Shown here: in pieces, positions 1 through 7,775 of the stretch
Position numbering within the stretch: the stretch's first letter is position 1
Layout of the letters: every line of letters begins with the position of its first letter
Assembly: GCF_002197645.1 (NCBI RefSeq)
Contig: NZ_CP021874.1
Coordinates: forward strand, 2,480,001-2,544,000
Length of the DNA stretch: 64,000 nucleotides
Origin: Enterococcus wangshanyuanii
GTDB taxonomy: Bacteria; Bacillota; Bacilli; Lactobacillales; Enterococcaceae
Direction of reading: 5' to 3'
Made by a program: the position numbers and the translations under genes
The notes under the pieces: generated by a model
The model's database searches: none
What the model saw: only the letters and a program-made list of their open reading frames with translations
Told to the model about the DNA's origin: nothing

Positions 1-2
1 TG

Positions 3-743
3 GGTGTAGGAAAAGATCGTGTCTTTCTCTTATCGGCACTTGTCGAATTGAAAACACAATATGAAAACCTCTTTAAAGCGGCTGAACAGTTCAGCCAAGA
101 AATGGAATCTAAGGTCTCTAGTGTGCGTTCACTGGAAGCTCAAGTCCCTTCTGAAGCTAAGAGCGGACGATTATCTGGTGCTACTAGCGGATTTAAACTT
201 GAAAAAGATAAGTTCCAAGAATTGCTTCAAAAATTAACACGTGATATAGACAAACTTCAAAATGATTTGCCTGCTCTGGACAAAGCTGCCGCAAGCAATG
301 CTTCTGACTTAACAACAGCTGCCAACGAGTTAGCCAGTTTATTTAAAGAATACCAGTCCTTTATACAAGGTGGATTCACTAGCCAAAGTGTGGATGCTTT
401 TAAAAAATCCTTGTCTAAAATGCGCTTAAAAAATGGCATGCGTATGTCTGCTGTAGACAAAACCTTGAAAAAGGTTTCTGAAATGTCTAAAGGCCTAGCT
501 GTTGCTAGTGCCCGTTACAGTAAAGATCCTGTTAACTTAACAACTGGAAACTTTAGTGCTGATAAAGAAGACCTCATGATTCACGGAGAAGTTCCTCTAA
601 GCTTCACTCGTACCTATAATGCGATGGATGAGTATCAAGGAGCCTTAGGGAAAAACTGGGTTCATCCTTTCGAAGTTCGTGTAACTGAAGAGGAAGAAGA
701 ACTAAAAAATCATGATGGAAGATGGACATGTTGTTTTTTATGA
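3..743 (+). CDS. Rhs polymorphic toxin, N-terminal part (5'-truncated by window edge, frameshifted at its 3' end)
   Basis: The frame is open from base 3 with no stop, so the true start lies upstream; a TTG at 48 is only the first start-like codon in view. About 140 residues are helical, rich in A, K, Q, E and L, as in LXG/ESX-type (T7SS) targeting domains. They are followed by the DPVNLTTGNFSADKEDL stretch that begins the DUF6531 region of Rhs proteins, and by SFTRTYNAMDEYQGALGKNW. After EEEELK the frame runs into a stop, while the +1 frame continues the Rhs sequence (IMMEDGHVVFYEP) without loss. The two frames meet at the A6 tract 704-709, so this is one gene with a one-base insertion. Rhs identity is clear; secretion by T7SS is inference. 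Confidence 0.8.
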   Translation, partial: GVGKDRVFLLSALVELKTQYENLFKAAEQFSQEMESKVSSVRSLEAQVPSEAKSGRLSGATSGFKLEKDKFQELLQKLTRDIDKLQNDLPALDKAAASNASDLTTAANELASLFKEYQSFIQGGFTSQSVDAFKKSLSKMRLKNGMRMSAVDKTLKKVSEMSKGLAVASARYSKDPVNLTTGNFSADKEDLMIHGEVPLSFTRTYNAMDEYQGALGKNWVHPFEVRVTEEEEELKNHDGRWTCCFL

Positions 744-3700
744 ACCATTAGAAGACAATCACTACCGCTCTTCCCTTTTTCCTGGGCATCGTGTGCTGAA
801 AGACGACACTGGTTATCAGTTAACGACAGAAAATCAAACTCAATATCATTTCAATATTCATGGACAATTACTAACTAAACGATCAGAAAATGGACAAACC
901 ATTCAGCTTTCCTATAACTCAGATCAGCGTTTAAAGAAAGCCGAAAGTCCCAGCGGATCGATTCGTTTTCGTTATGATGACATGGGTCTTTTAACAAGTA
1001 TCAAAGATCACGCCAAACGTAAAGTGACGTTCTCCTATAAGGAAGAATGTTTGACTGAAGTAACATTGCCAAATAAAGCCATTGTTCGTTACAGCTATGA
1101 AAATGGCAAACTAACAACCACAACAAATCCAAGAAAGATCGATTTGGTTAAAAATGAATACGATTATCTCTCAAGAATCACGAAACAAACCTTCCCTGAT
1201 GGCGGTGTAATGACATATGAGTATGACGATGATGCGAAAACCATCGATGTCACAGAGCAAAATGGGCTTCAAGTCACTTATTATCGGGACAAACACTATC
1301 GCAATACCAAAGTGGTTTATCCAAATGGAGAAGAAATCACCACCTACAATGAACAAAATAAACCCACTTCTGTCACTGATAGAAAAGGGAATAAAACACA
1401 ATATAACTATGACGAATGCGGCAATCTCATCAATGTGACCAACCCGTTAGGAGAAGTCACCACGATGAAATACGATGCACAGAATCATCCGATTTACATG
1501 AAACAGCCAAATGGCGGAGAATACAAGTTTTCCTATGAAAACGGCAACTTAATCAAAGTCGAAACGCCATTAAATAATTCAACTGAAATGAAGTATGATG
1601 ATCAAAACCGTCCAGTCAGTGTAACTCAACCTGACGGCAGTCAAATGATTTTTGGTTATGATGAACGAGGCAATCTCACAACGATTCAATACCCAAATCA
1701 AGGAATTGCACACTATGTCTATGATGCTCAAAACCAAGTGATTAAAACTACGAATCCTGCCGGAGCAGTCACAACCTTTGACTATGATTCAGAAGGAAAT
1801 TTAACGAAAGTCACAAATGCCGAAGGGCATACGCGGGAATATACGTACAACGAAATCAATAAAGTGACCGCTGTAAAAGATTTTGACGGCACCATCGTCA
1901 CACAAGAATACAACCAGCTGGGCAAAGTTGCTTCTATCACAAACCAAGCGGGACATATCACAATGCTCGAATATGACTTGATGTGGAATATCTCTAAAGT
2001 GACAGAACCAAATGGCGCTGAAACAGCTTATCTGTATAACCAGTACAATCAGCTCAGTCAAGTCACAAATGCCAAAGGACACGCCGTTCACTACGACTAT
2101 GATGAAAATCAAAATGTGACAAGTATTCGTTCTCCTAAAGGAGAAGAAACCAAATTTACCTATGATGCCTTGAATCGGCGAATCAAAATGGTCGAAGCAG
2201 ACGGGGCAACAACTCGTTACACCTATAATAAATTAGGCAAAATCGCAACGATTACCGACGCCTTAAACCACACGACCACCTTTGAGTATGATTTAGCCGG
2301 ACAACTCGTGCGTCAAACTGATGCATTAGATCATGAGATCACATTTTCTTACACAGCACTTGGACAAGTCGAAACTGTGACAGATGCCAATGGCGGTGTG
2401 ACTGTTTATGACTATTATCCAGGTGGAAACTTGAAGCAAGTCACTTACCCCGCTGGGGAAACAGAGCGTTATGTCTATGACCTCAATGATAATGTTAGCG
2501 AGAAATGGACGGGGGAAGAAAGTAAGATCACCTACACCTATGATGCATTAGATCGTGTCGCAGCTATTACAAATCCTTTAGGTCATACACGAAAATTTGC
2601 TTACGATGCCGCGGATCGGATCGTTCTTTACCAAGATGAAACAGGAGTGATCACTGAGTATGAGTACTCACCGACAGGCAATCTAACTCTTGTCAAAGAT
2701 GCCTTAGGCAATGAAACTCGCTATGATTATGATCGTGTAGGAAATCTAACAACCATCGAACAATATGGACTGATCGATCCCGAACTAGAAAAAGTCTCCG
2801 AGCACAATCGATCAACACAGTATCAATACGATATTCTCGGCAATGTGACAACCGTCACCGATGCACTAGGAAATCAAGAAACCTATGCCTATGATGAAAA
2901 TAATCAGCTCATCAAAAAGACAGACAAAGACGGCTACCAAACAATCTTCGACTACAACACCGTTGGACAAGTTCAAAAATTACACTATTCCGATGGAAAA
3001 GAAGTGACCATGCAGTATAATGCGTTACGTAAATTAGAAGCTGTTAAAGACTGGTTAGGCACCACACAGATGAAACTAGATGCCTTAGGACGTGTCACAG
3101 AAGTCCAAACACCAGATCATCAACGGACAATCTATGGTTGGGATGGACAAAACAACCGGACACAATTGGTCTATCCAGATGGAAAAGAAGTCCAGTATGT
3201 CTATGATCCATCCAACAAATTAACTGAATTACACACAGGCGATCAAGTTTATCGTTACCATTATGATAACCAAGGTCGATTGATCGAAAAAACGTTACCA
3301 AATCAAGTGACCACTCATTATGACTATACACCTGCCCATCAATTACGTGCCTTGATCCATCAAAAAGACCAAGACATTCTTGAACAGTATCAGTACCAAT
3401 ACGATCAAGCAGGCAATAAACAAGTCATCGAAAAACAGCGCCAAGGAATCTCTGATGATAGTGGTCGTTACGAATACCAATACGATGCGTTGCAGCGGTT
3501 GACACAGGTCACAAAAGACCAAGAGCTTTTACGTCAATACACCTATGATGCATTCGGTAACCGAACCAGCAAACAAGACCTCACCGGTTCAACAAGCTAT
3601 CAGTACAACGCCTTAAATCAACTGGTCAAACAAGCAACATCGCAAGAAACCAAACAGTTCAACTATGACCAGCGGGGTAACCTAATCGAAGAGCTTGTCA

Positions 3701-4974
3701 ATAATCAAGTAGCGAAATCCTTTACGTTTGATGCGACAAACATGATGACCCAAGTCATGACCGCTTCAGGAGAGAAAGCGACCTATCAATACAACGGATT
3801 GAGAAATCGCGTAGGTCAAACCATTGAAAAAACCAATGAACCACTAAAACAGATTCAGTACGTCTTAGATTTAACAAAACCTTACAATAACTTATTAGAA
3901 CGTAAAGTGAATGAAGACATCGAGCATTATTTATGGGATAATGAATTGTTGGCAAAAGATAATGAAGAATATTTCTTATTGGATGATCTAGGCAGTCCCT
4001 TGCGTCAATTGACGAGCACAGGACAAACAATCGATGAGTATGGCTATGATGAATTTGGACAATCGTTGTTCAATGTACCAACTCAGCAACCTTTTGGTTT
4101 TACTGGGTATCAGTATGATGATGTCAGTGGTTTGAATTATGCTCAAGCGAGATACTACGACCAGAATCAAGGGAGATTTTTGAGTGAAGATCCAGTAAAA
4201 GGATTAACTACTGTGCCAAAATCAATGAATCCTTATTCTTATTGTTTAGCAAACCCTATTTCTTTTACTGATAAAGATGGTAGATGGCCAAAATGGCTTG
4301 ATAACACGGTTGATTGGCTAGGAGACAATGTATTTGGTACAAATAATACTATTGAGATTTCAGCACCAAAGATTGATGGTGGTATTGTTTATTCTGAAAC
4401 ATCTAGTTCTAAAAGTGAAAAAACTGGGGGAGAAATATTTGTTGCTAACAGTACCAATGGTAAATTTGATGGAATATCAATCAATTTACCTTCTATCGAA
4501 ACCCCTTGGGGAAAATTTGGTTTTGATGGAACTAGTTTAGGTCTTAGCTGGGGAGATGGTTTATCTGTAGATGCTTCTGCTTCAATTGAAGCATTTTCTC
4601 ATGGTATTAATGCTGATGCAAGTATCACTTTAGGGAATAAAGATATTGTTGGTGTTAATGCTAATGTTGGTGTTCACAATGAAAATAGTAAACTCGGAGT
4701 AGGAGCTGACATTGGATTGTTTGGAGACACGAAAGTATTTGGTTTCGGTTCAAACACTGACGAAAACGGTGTTACAACTACTACAAAAATTGGTGCTAAA
4801 TTACCTACTTGGGCCGTTGCTCTAATAGCTGCAGGTTTCGTATTTTCACCAGCCATATTAGCTGCTATAGGTGCTGCTGGTGCTGGAACTGCCGGAGCCT
4901 TAGGTACAGCAGCACTATTATTTCTAATTTTTGGTAATGCTAATTCTGCAGACGCGAGTGATTGTATAAGTTAG
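712..4974 (+). CDS. Rhs repeat protein main body with C-terminal toxin tip (downstream part of a frameshifted gene)
   Basis: It carries some 40 YD repeats (variants of Y-D-x-x-G-N-L-x-x-x) to about residue 1080, then an Rhs-associated core (DDLGSPLRQ, DEFGQ, GFTGYQYDDVSGLNYAQARYY, NPYSYCLANP) at about 1085-1190. The repeats form the hollow shell that encloses the toxin. The usual DPxGL self-cleavage motif after the core is absent; TDKDGR stands in its place. The variable tip (about 1190-1420) is rich in G, S, N and D and then has a long hydrophobic stretch (about 1364-1408, WAVALIAAGFVF ... ALLFLIFG) that could form a membrane hairpin, which suggests a pore-forming toxin (inference). The first ATG at 712 has no good ribosome binding site. 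The natural reading is continuation of the upstream frame through the A-tract at 704-709. Confidence 0.85.
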   Translation: MMEDGHVVFYEPLEDNHYRSSLFPGHRVLKDDTGYQLTTENQTQYHFNIHGQLLTKRSENGQTIQLSYNSDQRLKKAESPSGSIRFRYDDMGLLTSIKDHAKRKVTFSYKEECLTEVTLPNKAIVRYSYENGKLTTTTNPRKIDLVKNEYDYLSRITKQTFPDGGVMTYEYDDDAKTIDVTEQNGLQVTYYRDKHYRNTKVVYPNGEEITTYNEQNKPTSVTDRKGNKTQYNYDECGNLINVTNPLGEVTTMKYDAQNHPIYMKQPNGGEYKFSYENGNLIKVETPLNNSTEMKYDDQNRPVSVTQPDGSQMIFGYDERGNLTTIQYPNQGIAHYVYDAQNQVIKTTNPAGAVTTFDYDSEGNLTKVTNAEGHTREYTYNEINKVTAVKDFDGTIVTQEYNQLGKVASITNQAGHITMLEYDLMWNISKVTEPNGAETAYLYNQYNQLSQVTNAKGHAVHYDYDENQNVTSIRSPKGEETKFTYDALNRRIKMVEADGATTRYTYNKLGKIATITDALNHTTTFEYDLAGQLVRQTDALDHEITFSYTALGQVETVTDANGGVTVYDYYPGGNLKQVTYPAGETERYVYDLNDNVSEKWTGEESKITYTYDALDRVAAITNPLGHTRKFAYDAADRIVLYQDETGVITEYEYSPTGNLTLVKDALGNETRYDYDRVGNLTTIEQYGLIDPELEKVSEHNRSTQYQYDILGNVTTVTDALGNQETYAYDENNQLIKKTDKDGYQTIFDYNTVGQVQKLHYSDGKEVTMQYNALRKLEAVKDWLGTTQMKLDALGRVTEVQTPDHQRTIYGWDGQNNRTQLVYPDGKEVQYVYDPSNKLTELHTGDQVYRYHYDNQGRLIEKTLPNQVTTHYDYTPAHQLRALIHQKDQDILEQYQYQYDQAGNKQVIEKQRQGISDDSGRYEYQYDALQRLTQVTKDQELLRQYTYDAFGNRTSKQDLTGSTSYQYNALNQLVKQATSQETKQFNYDQRGNLIEELVNNQVAKSFTFDATNMMTQVMTASGEKATYQYNGLRNRVGQTIEKTNEPLKQIQYVLDLTKPYNNLLERKVNEDIEHYLWDNELLAKDNEEYFLLDDLGSPLRQLTSTGQTIDEYGYDEFGQSLFNVPTQQPFGFTGYQYDDVSGLNYAQARYYDQNQGRFLSEDPVKGLTTVPKSMNPYSYCLANPISFTDKDGRWPKWLDNTVDWLGDNVFGTNNTIEISAPKIDGGIVYSETSSSKSEKTGGEIFVANSTNGKFDGISINLPSIETPWGKFGFDGTSLGLSWGDGLSVDASASIEAFSHGINADASITLGNKDIVGVNANVGVHNENSKLGVGADIGLFGDTKVFGFGSNTDENGVTTTTKIGAKLPTWAVALIAAGFVFSPAILAAIGAAGAGTAGALGTAALLFLIFGNANSADASDCIS

Positions 4975-5010
4975 AAAAAAATATACAAATAAATTTTATT
5001 TTAATAGAAA

Positions 5011-5787
5011 GTGGGAATACTTATAAAAAAATTAGTTGATAAATATAGCCTATTTTTAAAGTTAATACAAATATTTTTTATTTGTGCTTTATTACCTATA
5101 CCAGTATTATTATATAAGTATAATGAAACAGGAAACTCCTATAATTTGATTTTTTTCAGTCTATTTATAATTGTCCTAATTCTCTATTTTTTAAAAAATA
5201 GAATGGACAAAAAAGTTTATGACATCTTATTAGTACAATGCGATCCAAAATCATATAAAGAATTCCAACACTTATTAAGTGGTAAAAAGAAAAACAACAT
5301 TCTCTATGTGCAAGAGGAAGCAGTTGCTTGTTACTATTTAGGTGAATTTAGCCAGTCAATAAAAATGTTTAAATTTATACTACCTAAATATAAAACAGAT
5401 AAACAAAAACTATTCGCGTATTATTGGCAAAGTCTTTGCTACATTTTTACTCAAGAAAGAGAATCATTTAAATATTGTTTGGGTGAAATGGAAAACATTT
5501 TACAATCTGGAAAGTTAAAAAAAAGTGAGCAACTAGACGGGCAATTTTTAGTAAATAAACTATCTTTGTTCAATGACATTATTTTAGACAAACAGGATAA
5601 ACAGGAAGCTGTTGAAAATTTAACTGCTACTAATGAGCTTGCTTTGCTAGAAAAAAGCTATCTGTTAGGTGTTAATGAATGGAATCAAAAACACTTTGAG
5701 ATTGCCGATAACTATTTTACCAAAATCATCAATGCACAAAACGATATTTTCTATGTAAAGGATGCTAAAAGTAAAATAAGTGAATAA
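5011..5787 (+). CDS. membrane protein with helical repeat-like tail, probable immunity protein for the Rhs tip
   Basis: It starts 36 bases after the Rhs gene on the same strand, with a GTG start and a weak GAAAG upstream. Two hydrophobic segments near residues 15-37 and 44-61 place the N-terminus in the membrane. The remaining ~190 residues are soluble and helical, with spacing that recalls tetratricopeptide repeats (for example EEAVACYYLGEFSQSIKMF). I do not recognise the family. Its position directly after a toxin tip is typical of immunity genes, and a membrane location would suit protection from a pore-forming toxin. That role is inferred from context. Confidence 0.6.
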   Translation: MGILIKKLVDKYSLFLKLIQIFFICALLPIPVLLYKYNETGNSYNLIFFSLFIIVLILYFLKNRMDKKVYDILLVQCDPKSYKEFQHLLSGKKKNNILYVQEEAVACYYLGEFSQSIKMFKFILPKYKTDKQKLFAYYWQSLCYIFTQERESFKYCLGEMENILQSGKLKKSEQLDGQFLVNKLSLFNDIILDKQDKQEAVENLTATNELALLEKSYLLGVNEWNQKHFEIADNYFTKIINAQNDIFYVKDAKSKISE

Positions 5788-5856
5788 CAAAAAATTTTGG
5801 TGTCAAAATAAAATTGACTCTATAAACTATATCAGAGTTTGGGACATACATCCTAA

Positions 5857-6078
5857 GCTCCGATTACTTTTCTGACTAAACTGGCAAATGGAACAGCAGG
5901 CAAGATGAGTACCAAAGTTATAGCTAAAGGTCTATCTGTATCACTTATTGAAGAATTCGGATTAGCATTTTTACTTTCCGAATTAGCAAATATGGGCTAT
6001 GATAAATTCAAAGAGATGTTTTTGGACAATCCAGAAGACAATGATATAAATATTGATGAAATAGATTGTGTTGTTTAA
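5857..6078 (+). pseudogene. orphan toxin C-terminal tip remnant
   Basis: An open frame without its own N-terminal domain runs from 5857 to a TAA at 6076-6078. The first ATG is at 5905 (57 residues) and has no ribosome binding site. The peptide (KLANGTAGKMSTKVIAKG, SLIEEFGLAFLLSELANMGY, acidic end EDNDINIDEIDCVV) looks like the end of a larger exported toxin. The frame is blocked upstream by TAA at 5854. It lies between one probable immunity gene and another, as expected for a displaced tip left behind when a new tip recombined onto the Rhs gene. Function is unknown; the remnant reading is inference. Confidence 0.45.
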
Positions 6079-6098
6079 ATTAACTAAGGAGAATTGTT

Positions 6099-6563
6099 AT
6101 GAATAAATCATATCTTACAATAATTTATGTTCTGGTTTTACTAAGCATAGGAGTTAGTATCTTTGGTGGTATGAAAATTATAAGAAATGAAAATTTTATA
6201 AAATCTGAAAATGCTGCTCCTTCTAAACAAGAATTCATGAAAAAAAATGAAAAGAAATTTGACATTGTTTTTAAAGGTTTATTTATAATTGTTATGTTAA
6301 CAATGTTTATAGGGTATGTATTTCCTGGAGTAATGGATCTCCCTAATGTCATCAACAATAACTATCAAGTAATTGATGGTATAGCAACAAATTCTGCTGC
6401 ACAAAGTAATAGAGCATTTCCTAAAATTGTGACTGTACAATCTAAATCAGGACAAGAAATAAGATTAAGATTCTACTCTAAATACTCTATAGAAAAAGGA
6501 GATAAGTTAAAAATAATATATTTACCACATTTGAAAAGAGGCACCTTATTGGAGCACAGCTAA
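6099..6563 (+). CDS. small two-pass membrane protein, DUF3592-like, probable orphan immunity protein
   Basis: An AAGGAG lies 8 bases before the ATG. There are two hydrophobic helices, at about residues 6-25 and 52-74, separated by a charged loop. A C-terminal ~75-residue domain (DGIATNSAAQSNRAFPKIVT ... GDKLKIIYLPH) resembles DUF3592-type proteins, which often show a ‘VxYxP’-like end. It follows the orphan tip at 5857-6078 by 20 bases and is probably the partner of that lost toxin. The family match is from pattern only, and the immunity role comes from context. Confidence 0.55.
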   Translation: MNKSYLTIIYVLVLLSIGVSIFGGMKIIRNENFIKSENAAPSKQEFMKKNEKKFDIVFKGLFIIVMLTMFIGYVFPGVMDLPNVINNNYQVIDGIATNSAAQSNRAFPKIVTVQSKSGQEIRLRFYSKYSIEKGDKLKIIYLPHLKRGTLLEHS

Positions 6564-6610
6564 TGATTAAAAAATGAAGCCCTTTTGTAAAACACTAAGA
6601 ATTAGAAATA

Positions 6611-6652
6611 GTAAGAACCCAAAAGCTGTATTCGTAGCTTTTGGGTTCTTAC
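6611..6652. terminator. bidirectional terminator between convergent genes
   Basis: A perfect 17-bp stem (GTAAGAACCCAAAAGCT and its complement) with an 8-base loop is flanked by A/T-rich runs on both sides. It sits between the 6099 gene (+) and the Xre gene (-). Confidence 0.85.
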
Positions 6653-6671
6653 TATTTTTATTGTGAGTAAA

Positions 6672-6881
6672 CTATTTTTCTCCCGAAACAAACTCCATAA
6701 TATCCCCTGGCTGACAATCAAGAGCCACACAAATCCTCTCAATAACATCCATCGACACTTTTTCATTTGCTGAAAGTTTTGCCAAAGTCGCTGTCCCTAT
6801 TCCTATCTCTTTTCTTAATTGTGTCTTAGTCATTCCCTTATCGATCAATAATTTCCATAAACGATTATATATAATTGGCAT
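6672..6881 (-). CDS. small Xre-family helix-turn-helix regulator
   Basis: This is a 69-residue single-domain Cro/CI-type regulator. TKTQLRKEIGIGTATLAKL forms the helix-turn-helix, followed by the usual SMDVIERICVALDCQPGDIMEF ending of this compact family. An AGGAGG ribosome binding site precedes the ATG. It is divergently transcribed from the row of genes to the right and has its own strong promoter at 6911-6939. Repeated operator-like sites lie between the two start points, so it probably controls both itself and the rightward transcript, like a phage or conjugative-element switch. The DNA-binding role is known for the family; the targets are inferred. Confidence 0.85.
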   Translation of the reverse strand: MPIIYNRLWKLLIDKGMTKTQLRKEIGIGTATLAKLSANEKVSMDVIERICVALDCQPGDIMEFVSGEK

Positions 6882-6910
6882 TGGCCTAACCTCCTATTAA
6901 TTATGATTTT

Positions 6911-6939
6911 AGTATAGATTGTTGATATTCTACAGTCAA
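6911..6939 (-). promoter_or_regulatory. sigma-A-type promoter of the Xre gene
   Basis: Read on the minus strand: TTGACT (6934-6939), a 17-base spacer and TATACT (6911-6916), located 30 bases upstream of the ATG. Confidence 0.7.
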
Positions 6940-6947
6940 TATAAAAT

Positions 6948-7059
6948 ATTCATTTATATGAACAAATAATTCCTAAATCAGAATAAAACCATTGACTAAA
7001 CATTCTATTTACGATACTATATATTCATTAAAGCGAATATTAAATTCTTTTTCACGAAT
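6948..7059. promoter_or_regulatory. array of operator-like inverted repeats, ATTC-N8-GAAT
   Basis: Four good sites are seen: 6948-6963 (ATTC-N8-GAAC), 6969-6984, 7023-7038 and 7044-7059 (all ATTC-N8-GAAT). A weaker one lies at 7002-7017 (ATTC-N8-ATAC). Steps are 21, 33, 21 and 21 bases, that is about two helical turns. They lie between and over the divergent promoters of the Xre gene and the rightward transcript, so Xre is the likely ligand (inference). Confidence 0.6.
6992..7020 (+). promoter_or_regulatory. sigma-A-type promoter reading towards the 7203 gene
   Basis: TTGACT (6992-6997), a 17-base spacer and TACTAT (7015-7020). The weak operator at 7002-7017 overlaps its spacer and -10, and two full operators follow at once. 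Transcription from here would give a ~180-base leader containing a good but unused Shine-Dalgarno at 7062-7069. Confidence 0.65.
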
Positions 7060-7170
7060 AAAAGGAGGTCTGAAATCAAACCAAAAGAAGCAGAGCTTTA
7101 ATCAATAAGAAATGAATTTCTTAAATAAAAACTCTACCCCAGACAAGTTGAGTATATCATACATTTAAGA

Positions 7171-7199
7171 AATTCTCCAAAAAAATTTGAAGGAGAATT
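7171..7199 (+). promoter_or_regulatory. stem-loop that buries the ribosome binding site of the 7203 gene
   Basis: AATTCTCC (7171-7178) pairs exactly with GGAGAATT (7192-7199), loop 13. The right arm contains the GGAG used by the ATG at 7203, so translation may depend on opening this 8-bp stem. The pairing is seen directly; the regulatory effect is inferred. Confidence 0.45.
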
Positions 7200-7202
7200 A
7201 CC

Positions 7203-7502
7203 ATGAATAAAACACAATCATTAAATCTTAAAAATGAAAGAAACCAACCAATCAAGAGTATCAGCCATCAAGATATTTACTCACTACACGATCTTTTAGA
7301 TCAACTCACCTCTTGGCAAAATGCACTCAATCTACTAAATGACTTTTTTAGCGACAAACAACGACCAGTCAATAAGAAAAAGATCGCAAGTGATTATTAT
7401 GCTTGTTCACAAATCTTCTCTTCGTTTCATAACGACTTCTCACAAACACTACCAAAGATACAGAAACAAATTAATGAATTAAGGCAGAAAGAAAAAATTT
7501 AA
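7203..7502 (+). CDS. small helical protein of unknown function in toxin island
   Basis: It encodes 99 residues, with AAGGAG six bases before the ATG and its own terminator. The sequence is polar and mostly helical (HDLLDQLTSWQNALNLLNDF, then a ~20-residue K-rich linker and another helix), without membrane segments or a signal peptide. Size and helical make-up recall the small partner proteins that help LXG toxins into the type VII system, but I see no family signature. It is controlled from the promoter and operator array at 6948-7059. A toxin-partner role is only a possibility. Confidence 0.6.
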   Translation: MNKTQSLNLKNERNQPIKSISHQDIYSLHDLLDQLTSWQNALNLLNDFFSDKQRPVNKKKIASDYYACSQIFSSFHNDFSQTLPKIQKQINELRQKEKI

Positions 7503-7518
7503 ACGTAACGATTTACAG

Positions 7519-7553
7519 AGTAAAAAAGTACTATTAAATAGTACTTTTTTACT
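7519..7553 (+). terminator. rho-independent terminator after the 7203 gene
   Basis: A perfect 17-bp stem (AGTAAAAAAGTACTATT and its complement) around a single base, with the T-run in the right arm. Confidence 0.8.
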
Positions 7554-7775
7554 TATTCCCTTAATTCTAAAAAATTATTCACTTTTTATATTATACTTAG
7601 ACTGCAAGACAAAAGAATCTCAACTTATGATAAAGATGGTATTATCAGTTTTAGTCACACTGATCGTAGCAGTCAATATCAGGAAATTGGTGAAAAACTA
7701 AAAGTCTTAAAAGACTTCACAGGCAAAGTAAATAACATCTTAGCGAGTGAAATCGATGATCCCTTTTATGAAAAA

